Below are positions 27,217 through 36,046 of a stretch of 64,000 nt of DNA, one piece after another. A model generated the notes under the pieces. It did no database searches. It saw only the letters and a program-made list of their open reading frames with translations, and was not told where the DNA came from. The position numbers and the translations under genes were made by a program. Within the stretch, counting starts at the first letter, position 1; each line of letters starts with the position of its first letter. This DNA comes from Lachnospiraceae bacterium UBA3762 (GTDB lineage Bacteria; Bacillota; Clostridia; Lachnospirales; Lachnospiraceae), in contig DFGA01000017.1 in assembly GCA_002371615.1 (NCBI GenBank), positions 124,001 to 188,000 of the forward strand, written 5' to 3'.

Positions 27217-28122
27217 ATGAAATTATCAAAGCTTAAAGTAGAGGGTACATATCTGAAGGATGAAGCGGGAAACTATGTTCAGCTGAGAGGAGTCAGTACA
27301 CTTGGACTCCATTACCCGGAGTATATAACAAAAGAATCCTTTCAAACGTTTCGTGATGAGTGGGGAGCCAATGTGATACGGCTTGCCGTTTACACTCATG
27401 AGGCCGGAGGATATTGTACCGACGGAAACAGGGAAGAACAGAATGAGCTGATAATCAAAGGTGTTGAAGCAGCTGCCGAATTATCAATGTATGTAATCAT
27501 CGACTGGCACGTTCTGCGGGAGAAGACGCCGTTACGGTACAAAGATGAAGCGATCAGATTCTTTGATACCATGGCAGAAAGGTTCGGAAGCTATACAAAC
27601 GTAATATATGAGATATGCAATGAGCCGCAGGAGTCGCCCTTCGGAGAAGTTATAAGACCCTATGCGGAGGAGATAATACCGGTAATAAGAAAGCACAGCA
27701 AGGATTCTGTGATAATAGTCGGAACCAATAACTGGTCGCAGGATGTTGATGAGGTTATAGATCAAAAGTGCAGCGATCCCAATGTAATGTATGCCCTTCA
27801 TTTCTATGCCGCTACTCATAAGGATGAGCTGATCCAAAAGGCCCAAAAGGCACTTGACGGCAATGTTCCCGTATTTATAAGCGAGTGCAGCATTTGTGAA
27901 GCCTCGGGTAACGGAAGTATTGATTACGAGACGGGACGTAAGTGGATCGATTTTGCCGACCGTAATCATATTTCCTATGTTGTGTGGAATCTCAGCAACA
28001 GAGACGAGAGCTCATCGTTGCTCCGTGCGGGGACAATATCAAAGTCTCACTGGAAGGATGAGGAGTATTCCGATACGGCAAAATGGTTCAAAAAGGAAAT
28101 GTACAGCAAGAAAGATAAATGA
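27217..28122 (+). CDS. GH5 endoglucanase-like glycosidase, no signal peptide
   Basis: 301 residues; the ATG at 27217 is preferred over a TTG one codon earlier, with GGGAG 7 bases upstream. GH5 barrel: QLRGVSTLGLHYPEY, IDWHVL, acid/base Glu in YEICNEPQ (near 134), YALHFYAATHK, and nucleophile Glu in VFISECSICEASG (near 221), ending in VVWNLSNRDE. It resembles GH5 subfamily 2 cellulases but starts directly with the catalytic domain, so it should be cytoplasmic, acting on imported oligosaccharides or on a cell-made glycan. It overlaps the glycosyltransferase by four bases, which favours linkage to glycan synthesis. Confidence 0.9.
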   Translation: MKLSKLKVEGTYLKDEAGNYVQLRGVSTLGLHYPEYITKESFQTFRDEWGANVIRLAVYTHEAGGYCTDGNREEQNELIIKGVEAAAELSMYVIIDWHVLREKTPLRYKDEAIRFFDTMAERFGSYTNVIYEICNEPQESPFGEVIRPYAEEIIPVIRKHSKDSVIIVGTNNWSQDVDEVIDQKCSDPNVMYALHFYAATHKDELIQKAQKALDGNVPVFISECSICEASGNGSIDYETGRKWIDFADRNHISYVVWNLSNRDESSSLLRAGTISKSHWKDEEYSDTAKWFKKEMYSKKDK

Positions 28123-28829
28123 AGAAGATAATAATAGTAATGCCTGTTGCCAACGAAGAGGCGACAATGGGCAGTGTCATAGATAAAATACTGGCGCTTC
28201 CGTACGATAATCTCTACCTGTATCCGGTCGTGGATTCATATTCCAAAGACAGAACCGAAGAGATCATACGCAGCTATGAGCCGACAGGAAGAGTTAAATG
28301 CATATTCTACAAAGAGTCAAGAGGTGTGATATCCTGTTACCTTGAAGGTTACCGTCAGGCTCTTCGTGACGGAGCCGAGTGTGTTCTTGAAATGGACGGC
28401 GGAGGGAGCCATCAGCCCGAAGAGATCCCGCAGTTTGTCGAAAAACTTGAAGAGGGCTATGATTGTGTATGGGGATCAAGATTTACTTCCGGAGGCGGAA
28501 TGAGCCATCAGCCGCTGTACAGGAGGATCTTAAGTTCCGGCGGAACGATACTTGCCAATCTGGTACTCGGGACAAAGCTTAAAGATATGACAAGCGGGTT
28601 TGAGGGATTTCAGGCCGGGGTACTGCAGAGGATGAATCTTGATAACTTCCTGTCTACGGGGCATATGTATCAGACGGAGATGAGATATTACTGCAGAGGA
28701 CTTAACTGCATTGAAGTTCCCATCCATTATATCGGCGGAGATTCTTCGCTGAAGTTTAAGTCAGTGACAGAAGCACTTGGGATTTTGTTTAAACTGAAAA
28801 AACATGAAGCGATGATATGGAAAAAATAA
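28119..28829 (+). CDS. family 2 glycosyltransferase (polyprenyl-phosphate sugar synthase-like)
   Basis: 236 residues with a GT2 GT-A fold: IVMPVANEEATMGSVIDKI, VVDSYSKDRTEEIIRSY, then EMDGGGSHQPEEIP in place of the DxDxSH motif of dolichyl-phosphate mannose synthases, and WGSRFTSGGG. No membrane helices, as in soluble DPM1-type enzymes. It would transfer a sugar from a nucleotide donor to a lipid or other acceptor. The ATG overlaps the GH5 stop (ATGA), so production is coupled. Donor and acceptor are unknown. Confidence 0.87.
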   Translation: MKKIIIVMPVANEEATMGSVIDKILALPYDNLYLYPVVDSYSKDRTEEIIRSYEPTGRVKCIFYKESRGVISCYLEGYRQALRDGAECVLEMDGGGSHQPEEIPQFVEKLEEGYDCVWGSRFTSGGGMSHQPLYRRILSSGGTILANLVLGTKLKDMTSGFEGFQAGVLQRMNLDNFLSTGHMYQTEMRYYCRGLNCIEVPIHYIGGDSSLKFKSVTEALGILFKLKKHEAMIWKK

Positions 28830-28856
28830 AAGACTGACGTAATGTACGTCAGTCTT
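28830..28856. terminator. bidirectional terminator between GT2 gene and small membrane peptide gene
   Basis: 11-bp stem AAGACTGACGT / ACGTCAGTCTT with a 5-base loop directly after the GT2 stop. On the minus strand it is followed by TTTTATTTTTT, a strong terminator for the 41-residue gene, whose stop lies in the stem. On the plus strand the T run is weaker (CTTT). Confidence 0.88.
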
Positions 28857-28974
28857 CTTTGTCTTCGACTTCTCCGGCTACGGCGGATATCACGCTTGTA
28901 ACTGCGGAAACAACTACCGCAACAACTATAACAATTCCGACTATACCGGCAAATATAAGCATTCCTGCATCCAT
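28849..28974 (-). CDS. 41-residue single-helix membrane peptide
   Basis: Reading the minus strand from the ATG at 28974 gives MDAGMLIFAGIVGIVIVVA, a continuous hydrophobic helix of Ile/Val/Ala to about residue 33, ending in a charged tail EVEDKED. A GGAGA ribosome binding site lies 7 bases upstream and a terminator starts at the stop. These three signs make it a likely real gene despite its size. Function unknown; it does not look like a known toxin. It may be transcribed downstream of the AraC gene, or on its own. Confidence 0.65.
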   Translation of the reverse strand: MDAGMLIFAGIVGIVIVVAVVVSAVTSVISAVAGEVEDKED

Positions 28975-29058
28975 AATTAATTCTCCGATAAAAAAGTAAT
29001 AACCGTTCTCTTAACTAACAGAAATATTACCAAGAAACGGCAGTTTTGTCAAAACCGG

Positions 29059-29931
29059 TCAGAATCTCTTGGAATATGCGTTATTGAGGTTTCGAAACTG
29101 GGTCGGGGTACAGTTTCGTACTATCTTAAACATACGCATAAAAGCAGATATACTGTTAAATCCGCTTCTTATGGCCACCTCGGTCACGTTGATCTGAGGG
29201 TCGAGCAGCAGCTTTTCCGAATAAGCTATACGTCTGGTGTTCAGATATTTGTAGAACGGCATTCCGGCAAATTCCTTGAACAGTCTGGAAAAATGGTATT
29301 TTGAAAATCCCGCCATATCAGCCACTTCTTCGAGAGTTAGATCTTCGGTGCAGTGCTCATTCAGATAATTGCATATCGATAGGAATTTCTCGGTGTATTC
29401 CTGCTGCTTGTTGGGCTTGATCCCTGCAAACCTGTCGGGGCTTGCGGTATAGTATCTGGCAACCATAACGAGCATCTGCAGGAATTTTTCCACGATCGAT
29501 ACGTTCTTGAGCGGGGCGTTTCCGAAGTATTCATCATATATACCCTTCATAAGCTTTACGCATTTATCGTGAATCTCCGGAAAATCCTCAGGCGTTATAA
29601 CTATGGCAGGCTGCATTATCGAAAAAATGGAGTTGTATTCGCTAAAAGACTGGATCATTGACAGGTCAACCTGAAAAATGATCCTTCGTCCCTTATGGGC
29701 ATACAGATGATGAAGCACTCCGGGACATATTATTATAATGTCATCAACTCGCAGATTAAACGGAATGTCATTACATTCCATCGTATATTCTCCCTCAAGA
29801 GGCATTACGATCTCTACTGCCGGATGCCAGTGATTGGGGTATTCTTCATAATCTGTGTTGTTGTAGAGCAAAAGCGTCGATTCGTACTCGAAACTGACTG
29901 TTTCTTTCACTCCGTCAAGTATTTTGATCAA
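29059..29931 (-). CDS. AraC-family regulator of the pentoside locus
   Basis: 290 residues. N-terminal cupin sugar-sensing domain (about 20-150) with YPNHWHPAVEIVMPLEGEY and the PGVLHHLYAHKG histidines, and a C-terminal double helix-turn-helix (about 185-285) with LTLEEVADMAGFSKYHFSRLFKEF and VTEVAIRSGFNSISAFMRMFK. It is divergent from the sugar transporter genes across a 321-base gap, the usual arrangement for a local activator. A pentose or pentoside is the likely effector, inferred from the neighbours. Confidence 0.92.
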   Translation of the reverse strand: MIKILDGVKETVSFEYESTLLLYNNTDYEEYPNHWHPAVEIVMPLEGEYTMECNDIPFNLRVDDIIIICPGVLHHLYAHKGRRIIFQVDLSMIQSFSEYNSIFSIMQPAIVITPEDFPEIHDKCVKLMKGIYDEYFGNAPLKNVSIVEKFLQMLVMVARYYTASPDRFAGIKPNKQQEYTEKFLSICNYLNEHCTEDLTLEEVADMAGFSKYHFSRLFKEFAGMPFYKYLNTRRIAYSEKLLLDPQINVTEVAIRSGFNSISAFMRMFKIVRNCTPTQFRNLNNAYSKRF

Positions 29932-30252
29932 TTCTTGCTATACCTTTTATGTATATTCTGTAATCTGACAATTATTTAACATATATATAACTCTTAAAAA
30001 TTGCAAAAAAATCATACACTAAAAGATGGTAATCTGTAAAGAAATAAGAGATTTTTGAGCATAATGAACAAAAATAGTACAGTATAAAAGTGAATATTTA
30101 ACAACTTAAACGTTTTCGTAAATATGGCCGATGAATTAAATAGCAATTTTTGATAATCAAAAAGCAATAATTGTGTAGTTAAAAACTGCTCACAGAATTA
30201 GAGTGAAGTTACCAAGTTTTTTTAAACTACATTTTCAAAAGGAGGAAAACAA
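29932..30252. promoter_or_regulatory. AT-rich regulatory gap between AraC gene and sugar transporter
   Basis: 321 bases without a gene. A possible -10 TATAAA lies at 30083-30088 without a convincing -35, fitting AraC-type activation. CTTAAACGTTTTCG at 30105-30118 matches 8 of 11 fixed positions of the catabolite-responsive cre consensus, so carbon catabolite control is possible. A strong AAAGGAGG site precedes the transporter gene. Confidence 0.45.
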
Positions 30253-31659
30253 ATGAAAATGAAAAAGTTTTTGGCAATTTGTCTTTCTGCAGCAATGACA
30301 ATGAGCCTTCTTTCCGCTTGTGGCGGCGCAGCAGCACCTGCAGCACCTGCAGCAGATGCAGCACCTGCAGCAACAGAAGAAGCAGCTCCGGATGAAGAGC
30401 CCGCAGCAGAAGAACCCGCAGCTGATGAAGCTGCATCAGGAGATGTTGAAGAGATCAGCTTTATGGTATGGGATGATCTTGAGGCATCAGAAGACCTTAT
30501 CACAAAGGGTTACAAAGATTCTATCGACAGATTCAACAAGGATTTCGAAGGCAAGTATCACTGCACACCTATCACTACGAACCTTGAAGAGTACTATGAT
30601 AAGCTCAATGCTCTTGTAGCAGCAGGCGAGACACCCGATGTATTCATCGTATCTCCCGGAGCAAACCTTAATGACTATGCTATGACAGGCGTAGCTGCTA
30701 AGCTTGATGATTACCTTGCAGACGGATGGAAAGATACTTTCACATCTGATGCTGTATTCGCAGGCGGCACATACGGTGATGAGGGCGGCGACGGCGCAGG
30801 TATCTACGCGGTTCCTCTTAACATCGCAGCAGCATGTGTATTCTATAACACAGAGATGTTCGCAGACGCAGGCGCAGAAGTTCCCAAGACTTTCTCAGAA
30901 CTCCTTGACGCTTGCCAGAAGCTTCAGGACAAGGGTTACACACCTATCACGATCTCAGCAGGTACAGCATGGTGTCTTTCAATGGTAGCCGGTTACCTTT
31001 GCGACAGAAACGGACTTAACCTTGATGATATCAAGACTCACAAGACAGACTGGAAGGATGAGAAGGTTATCAACGCAGGTAAGCAGATCCAGGAACTTTC
31101 CAAGTACTTCCAGAAGACAGCAGCAGGTGATGACAATGATGTAGCTACAGCAGCATTCTACAACGGAGAGGCTGCGATCCTTATCCAGGGTTCATGGGCT
31201 ATCGGTCAGATCAACGGTTCTTGCGCAGAAGGCTTCGCTGACAAGGTAGGCGTATTCGCATTCCCTGCAGTTGACGGTTCTTCAGCAGATCCTAACAGAG
31301 TAATCGCTAAGTCAGACTCTCTTGCTATGAGCGCTAACACACAGCATCCCGAAGCAGCAGTTCAGCTTATGAAGTACTTCACGGATGATACAGCTCAGAA
31401 GTATACAGCAGAAGTCGGCGGTAAGATTCCTGTTACAAACGTACAGTATGACGAGACAGTTGCTCCTCCCGAGCTTAGCTATGTTATGGATGTATTCAAG
31501 AGCGCTTCTTCAACATTCGGATTCTACAACGAGTCTCTTGCAGATACAGAGGCAGGTTCAACATTTGATAACTGCTTCGTAGAGATCTTCAAGGGCGAGG
31601 ATCCCGCAACAGCTCTTGATCCCATCGAAGATTACTATGAGATGAACGTTTGGGAATAA
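30253..31659 (+). CDS. sugar ABC transporter substrate-binding lipoprotein
   Basis: 468 residues. Lipoprotein signal with LSAC near residue 23, followed by an Ala/Pro/Glu-rich tether (about 25-65), then a family 1 solute-binding domain: EEISFMVWDDLE, NKDFEGKYHC, AGETPDVFIVSPGANLNDYA, AILIQGSWAIGQI and VIAKSDSLAMSANTQHPEAAVQLM. It captures a sugar for the two permeases that follow. Its codon use is skewed to a narrow set, consistent with high expression. The gene neighbourhood points to xylo- or arabino-oligosaccharides; specificity cannot be read directly. Confidence 0.93.
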   Translation: MKMKKFLAICLSAAMTMSLLSACGGAAAPAAPAADAAPAATEEAAPDEEPAAEEPAADEAASGDVEEISFMVWDDLEASEDLITKGYKDSIDRFNKDFEGKYHCTPITTNLEEYYDKLNALVAAGETPDVFIVSPGANLNDYAMTGVAAKLDDYLADGWKDTFTSDAVFAGGTYGDEGGDGAGIYAVPLNIAAACVFYNTEMFADAGAEVPKTFSELLDACQKLQDKGYTPITISAGTAWCLSMVAGYLCDRNGLNLDDIKTHKTDWKDEKVINAGKQIQELSKYFQKTAAGDDNDVATAAFYNGEAAILIQGSWAIGQINGSCAEGFADKVGVFAFPAVDGSSADPNRVIAKSDSLAMSANTQHPEAAVQLMKYFTDDTAQKYTAEVGGKIPVTNVQYDETVAPPELSYVMDVFKSASSTFGFYNESLADTEAGSTFDNCFVEIFKGEDPATALDPIEDYYEMNVWE

Positions 31660-31696
31660 TCGATAGAATGCGATAAACAGGCGTTATATCACAATT

Positions 31697-31724
31697 GGTC
31701 AGCACCCTGTTTTGGGTGCTGACC
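31697..31724 (+). terminator. intercistronic hairpin after the binding-protein gene
   Basis: Perfect 11-bp stem GGTCAGCACCC / GGGTGCTGACC with a 6-base loop, lacking a proper T run. Such hairpins after binding-protein genes protect the upstream mRNA or terminate partially, so the lipoprotein is made in excess of the permeases. Confidence 0.75.
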
Positions 31725-31745
31725 GTTGTTTCAGGGAGGTTATTT

Positions 31746-32654
31746 ATGGACAAGTTAATGAGAAACAAGAAGGCGATAATCCTCTTTATCGCACCGGCGC
31801 TGATAATGTTTACGGCAGTGCTGTTCATTCCGGTTTGCAAGGCAATATACTATTCGCTGTGCAATTACAAGATCAATTATCATCCCAAGTATATCGGTAT
31901 CAAGAATTATGTGATGCTTCTTACCAAGGACAAGACAATGAAGATTGCGTTCAGAAATTCAATGTTCTTTATGATTTTCTCGATAGTTACGCAGCTTATT
32001 TTCGGTCTGATACTTGCGGCACTTCTTACCAATATCAAAAAGGGGCGTAACTTCTTCAAGAATATTTATTACCTTCCCTGTGTATTGTCTTCGGCAGCAC
32101 TCGGTCTTTTGTGGATGTTTGTGTTTATGCCGAGACTAGGTATCAACCAGATGCTCGCAACAATGGGATTCTTTAACGGGGATTGTACATTGGGCCCTCA
32201 GTGGTTGTTCAGTACCGAAGGGTACATAATACTACCGATCTGGGTTATCTCTTTTGTGGCATTATGGCAGTATGTCGGTCAGTCGATGATGCTGTACATG
32301 GCACAGATATCGGGGATCAGTTCCGATATTTATGAAGCTTCATATATAGACGGATGCAGCAAGAGGCAGTCGTTCTTCTATATCACGCTTCCTCTTATCA
32401 AGCCTATGGTAGCAACTGCAATGAGTCTTAATGCGATTGGTTCGCTTAAGTTCTTCGATCTCATCTATAACATGATACCCGAAGGATTCTTAAGTCACAA
32501 GGCTGATGTAATTGCAACACACCTGTATACACAGGCATTTAAGTTCAGTAAGCTCGGTTACGGCTCGGCAATTGGTGTTATCCTCCTCGTACTTTGCCTT
32601 GTCATGACGGTCATCATCAACAAGTTCGTCAAGACCGAGAGCTACGATATGTAA
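31746..32654 (+). CDS. sugar ABC transporter permease (MalF/UgpA type)
   Basis: 302 residues from the ATG at 31746, which has AGGGAGG upstream; a longer frame beginning inside the hairpin is rejected. About six membrane helices. The cytoplasmic EAA loop reads EASYIDGCSKRQSFFYITLPLIKP (quoted as two halves: EASYIDGCSK and RQSFFYITLP), which contacts the ATPase. Partner of the next permease in a CUT1-type importer. No ATPase gene follows, so a shared MsiK-like ATPase from elsewhere is implied. Confidence 0.92.
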   Translation: MDKLMRNKKAIILFIAPALIMFTAVLFIPVCKAIYYSLCNYKINYHPKYIGIKNYVMLLTKDKTMKIAFRNSMFFMIFSIVTQLIFGLILAALLTNIKKGRNFFKNIYYLPCVLSSAALGLLWMFVFMPRLGINQMLATMGFFNGDCTLGPQWLFSTEGYIILPIWVISFVALWQYVGQSMMLYMAQISGISSDIYEASYIDGCSKRQSFFYITLPLIKPMVATAMSLNAIGSLKFFDLIYNMIPEGFLSHKADVIATHLYTQAFKFSKLGYGSAIGVILLVLCLVMTVIINKFVKTESYDM

Positions 32655-32667
32655 GGAGGAGAGAAAA

Positions 32668-33525
32668 ATGACTAATACAATGACTATCAGTAAAGAGAAA
32701 AAACAGGCGAAAATCGTATCGACACTGATCTATGTGTTCCTTATACTGCTCGCTATCATATACATTGTACCGCTTCTGTGGGTGCTTGTTACATCTCTCA
32801 AAAACGACAGCACACTGATGCTTTCTCCGTGGGCCATGCCTGCAAAGCTTGAGTGGAGCAACTACGAATTTGCATGGACAAAGGGACACTTAGGTACAGC
32901 GATGCTCAATTCACTCATCGTCTGCGGATCAACCCTTGTGATCTCCATGATTTTCGGTTCAATGGCTGCATTTGCCATTGCGAAACTTCGCTGGAAATTA
33001 TCAAAGCTTACGATGTATTATTTCCTGATCGGTATGATGATCCCCATTCATACAATACTGATCCCCCTGTTTGTTCAGTTCTCCGGATGGGGCATGAGCA
33101 ACACACTTATGGGAATAATCATACCTTATATCACGTTTTCGCTCCCCATAACCATTTATATAATGGTCGGATTCTTCGAGGGAATACCTAATGAACTGTT
33201 TGAGGCGGCATGTATCGACGGATGTTCTGTTTACAAGATGTTCGGAACTGTAGCTATCCCTCTTGCCAAGACCGGATTCATGGTTACGGGATTGATGTCC
33301 TTTGTCTCAAACTGGAATGAGCTGCTTGTTGCCATGGTATTTATTTCCAAGGAAGCCAAAAAGACCCTTCCTGTTTCGCTGACCAAATTCGTCGGACCTT
33401 ATCATACGAATTACTGTCAGATGTTTGCGGCAATCATGATCGCGATCATTCCTACGATCATCGCATATGTAGCATTTGCAAACCAGATAGTTGAAGGTCT
33501 TACTGCAGGCGCGGTGAAAGGATAG
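32668..33525 (+). CDS. sugar ABC transporter permease (MalG/UgpE type)
   Basis: 285 residues, about six membrane helices, with the EAA motif EAACIDGCSVYKMFGTVAIP. AAGGAGGAG ribosome binding site; 13 bases after the first permease. N-terminus is basic and cytoplasmic (KEKKQAKIV). Forms the heterodimeric channel with the upstream gene product. The following gene is a GH43 glycosidase, so the imported sugar is likely a pentose-containing oligomer. Confidence 0.92.
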   Translation: MTNTMTISKEKKQAKIVSTLIYVFLILLAIIYIVPLLWVLVTSLKNDSTLMLSPWAMPAKLEWSNYEFAWTKGHLGTAMLNSLIVCGSTLVISMIFGSMAAFAIAKLRWKLSKLTMYYFLIGMMIPIHTILIPLFVQFSGWGMSNTLMGIIIPYITFSLPITIYIMVGFFEGIPNELFEAACIDGCSVYKMFGTVAIPLAKTGFMVTGLMSFVSNWNELLVAMVFISKEAKKTLPVSLTKFVGPYHTNYCQMFAAIMIAIIPTIIAYVAFANQIVEGLTAGAVKG

Positions 33526-33538
33526 ATAGGAGGAAAAA

Positions 33539-34519
33539 ATGAGCGAACAAAGGAAGCCTCTTGTCAGACATATGTATACTGCCGATCCGTCGGCACACGT
33601 GTTTAACGATAAGATATACGTCTATCCTTCCCATGATATACCTCATGGAGGAGAGGATAATGATAACGGCGACGAATATCAGATGAGGGACTATCATGTT
33701 CTGTCAATGGACAGTCTTGATAGCGAATGTAAGGACAATGGGTTAGCCCTGTCCGAAGGGGATGTTCCGTGGGTAAGCACGCAGCTGTGGGCTCCTGATG
33801 CGGCATATGTTAACGGCAAATATTACCTTATTTTTCCGGCAAGAGACAAGGACGGAAACTTCAGGCTGGGCGTAGCTTCATCCGAATCTCCCACAGGACC
33901 ATTTGATCCGGAGGAGAACTATATAGAAGGAAGCTACAGTATCGATCCGGCAGTTCTTGTTGACGATGACGGCAAGGTAATAGTCTATTACGGCGGACTG
34001 TGGGGCGGACAGCTTGAAAAATGGAAGAGCGGGAAGTTTGATCCGGATGCTCCGTTTTCACCCGAACCCGATCCCGAAGCGGATGCACTGGGTCCTATGT
34101 GCGCCGTAATGAGCGCTGATATGAAGTCCTTTGCCCAAAAGCCCGAGATGCTTAAGATACTTGATGAGAACGGCAATCCGCTTAAGGCGGGGGATGAAGA
34201 CAGAAGATACTTCGAAGGGCCGTGGATGCACAAATATAACGGGAAGTATTACCTTTCATATTCAACAGGTACGACCCATTATATCGTATATGCGACAAGC
34301 GACTCACCCTTCGGACCGTTTACATACCGCGGCAGGATAATGGAGCCTGTCATCGGATGGACTACGCATCATTCTATCATTGAGTATCACGGTAAATGGT
34401 ACATTTTCTATCACGACTGTGAGATGTCTGACGGAATCAATCACAGAAGGTGTGTAAAATATACCGAACTCGTGTATAATGATGATGGAACGATCGTGAC
34501 GATCGATCCGTACAAATAA
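33539..34519 (+). CDS. intracellular GH43 glycosidase (xylosidase/arabinofuranosidase type)
   Basis: 326 residues, no signal peptide, thus cytoplasmic. Five-bladed propeller of GH43: base Asp in YTADPSAHVF (near 15), SIDPAVLVDDDG with the pKa-modulating Asp, and acid Glu in RRYFEGPWMHKY (near 223). Other blades show WAPDAAYVNGKYYL and HHSIIEYHGKWYIFYH. It would release xylose or arabinose from imported oligosaccharides for the kinase and isomerase that follow. Which pentose is released cannot be settled from sequence alone. Confidence 0.9.
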   Translation: MSEQRKPLVRHMYTADPSAHVFNDKIYVYPSHDIPHGGEDNDNGDEYQMRDYHVLSMDSLDSECKDNGLALSEGDVPWVSTQLWAPDAAYVNGKYYLIFPARDKDGNFRLGVASSESPTGPFDPEENYIEGSYSIDPAVLVDDDGKVIVYYGGLWGGQLEKWKSGKFDPDAPFSPEPDPEADALGPMCAVMSADMKSFAQKPEMLKILDENGNPLKAGDEDRRYFEGPWMHKYNGKYYLSYSTGTTHYIVYATSDSPFGPFTYRGRIMEPVIGWTTHHSIIEYHGKWYIFYHDCEMSDGINHRRCVKYTELVYNDDGTIVTIDPYK

Positions 34520-34561
34520 TAAGGATGATGTATAGTTTTTCATGTACAGGAGGGTTACAAA

Positions 34562-36019
34562 ATGCTTTATATAGGCGTAGATTTGGGAACGTCCGCCGTT
34601 AAGCTTTTGCTTATGAACGAGAACGGCGGAATCGAGAAAATCGTATCAAAGGAGTATCCGCTGGAATTTCCGTACCCCGGATGGTCACAGCAGAATCCCG
34701 AAGACTGGTGGAGCCAGACTGTAGCTGGACTCAAAGAGCTTACAGAGTATGCTGACAGGGATAAAATCGCCGGAATCAGTTTCGGAGGTCAGATGCACGG
34801 ACTGGTTGTTCTTGACAAGGACGACAACGTAATAAGACCTGCGATCCTGTGGAATGACGGACGTACTACGAAAGAGACGGAATATCTCAATAATGTGATC
34901 GGTAAGGACAAACTTTCCCAGTATACAGCAAATATTGCCTTTGCCGGGTTTACCGCTCCCAAGATACTCTGGATGAAAGAGCATGAGCCTGAGCTTTTTG
35001 CGAAGATCGACAAGATCATGCTACCCAAAGACTATATTGCTTACAAGCTGTCCGGTGTTCACTGTACGGATGTGTCTGATGCATCGGGAATGCTTCTCTT
35101 TGATGTTAAGAACAAATGCTGGTCCAGGGAAATGATGAAAATATGTGATGTAAGAGAAGACCAGCTGGCAAAGATATTCGAAAGCTACGAAGTTGTAGGA
35201 AATATTAAGAGCGATGTTGCCAAAGAACTCGGATTCCCTGAGACAGTCAAGGTTATAGCCGGAGCCGGGGATAACGCTGCTGCAGCTATAGGAACAGGAA
35301 CTGTAGGTAACGGCAGATGTAATATATCTCTCGGAACAAGCGGTACGATCTTTATTTCCAGTAAGGAATTCTGCGTTGATGAGAACAATGCACTCCATGC
35401 TTTTGCGCATGCGGACGGAAATTACCATCTTATGGGATGTATGCTCTCGGCTGCAAGCTGTAACAAATGGTGGATGGAGGATATTCTTAATACGACTGAT
35501 TACGGCGCTGAACAGAAGGATATCACAAAGCTTGGTGATAATAATGTATTCTTCCTTCCTTACCTTATGGGAGAGAGAAGCCCTCACAACAATCCTGATG
35601 CAAGGGCGATGTTTATAGGCATGAGCATGGATACTACAAGAGCAGACATGACACAGGCCATACTTGAAGGAGTTGCTTTCGGAATAAGAGATTCCTTTGA
35701 GGTAGCAAAGTCTCTCGGAATCGATATCAAAAAGACGAAGATATGCGGCGGAGGAGCCAAGAGCCCGCTTTGGAAGAAGATAATCGCTAATGTTCTCGGA
35801 ATAGAAGTTCAGGTTATTGAATCGGAGGAAGGACCCGGATACGGCGGCGCCATACTTGCGGCAGTAGGCTGCGGCGAGTTTGCATCGGTTCATGATGCAA
35901 CAGAGAAGCTTGTAAAAGTAATAGATACCGTTGAACCGGATAAAGACCTTACGGAGAAATATGAAGCTAAATATCAGCAGTTTAAGAAGCTTTATCCGAC
36001 GGTTAAGTGCTTATTCTAA
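34562..36019 (+). CDS. xylB: xylulokinase-type FGGY carbohydrate kinase
   Basis: 485-residue FGGY kinase: YIGVDLGTSAVKLLLM phosphate loop, WSQQNPEDWWSQT, SFGGQMHGLVVLD (xylulokinase-like substrate loop with catalytic Asp nearby in LWNDGRT), GAGDNAAAAIGTG, SLGTSGTIF, and KICGGGAKSPLWKKI. Closest to xylulokinases, making D-xylulose 5-phosphate for the pentose phosphate pathway, although L-ribulokinase activity is possible given the unusual isomerase downstream. AGGAGGG site before the start. Part of the locus following the GH43 gene by 42 bases. Confidence 0.9.
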   Translation: MLYIGVDLGTSAVKLLLMNENGGIEKIVSKEYPLEFPYPGWSQQNPEDWWSQTVAGLKELTEYADRDKIAGISFGGQMHGLVVLDKDDNVIRPAILWNDGRTTKETEYLNNVIGKDKLSQYTANIAFAGFTAPKILWMKEHEPELFAKIDKIMLPKDYIAYKLSGVHCTDVSDASGMLLFDVKNKCWSREMMKICDVREDQLAKIFESYEVVGNIKSDVAKELGFPETVKVIAGAGDNAAAAIGTGTVGNGRCNISLGTSGTIFISSKEFCVDENNALHAFAHADGNYHLMGCMLSAASCNKWWMEDILNTTDYGAEQKDITKLGDNNVFFLPYLMGERSPHNNPDARAMFIGMSMDTTRADMTQAILEGVAFGIRDSFEVAKSLGIDIKKTKICGGGAKSPLWKKIIANVLGIEVQVIESEEGPGYGGAILAAVGCGEFASVHDATEKLVKVIDTVEPDKDLTEKYEAKYQQFKKLYPTVKCLF

Positions 36020-36046
36020 CAGACAACTGAAAAGGAGAGGATTATT

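Noticed and set aside
31695..31745. Longer N-terminus of the first sugar permease
   Set aside because: It starts inside a perfect hairpin; the ATG at 31746 has a good ribosome binding site.
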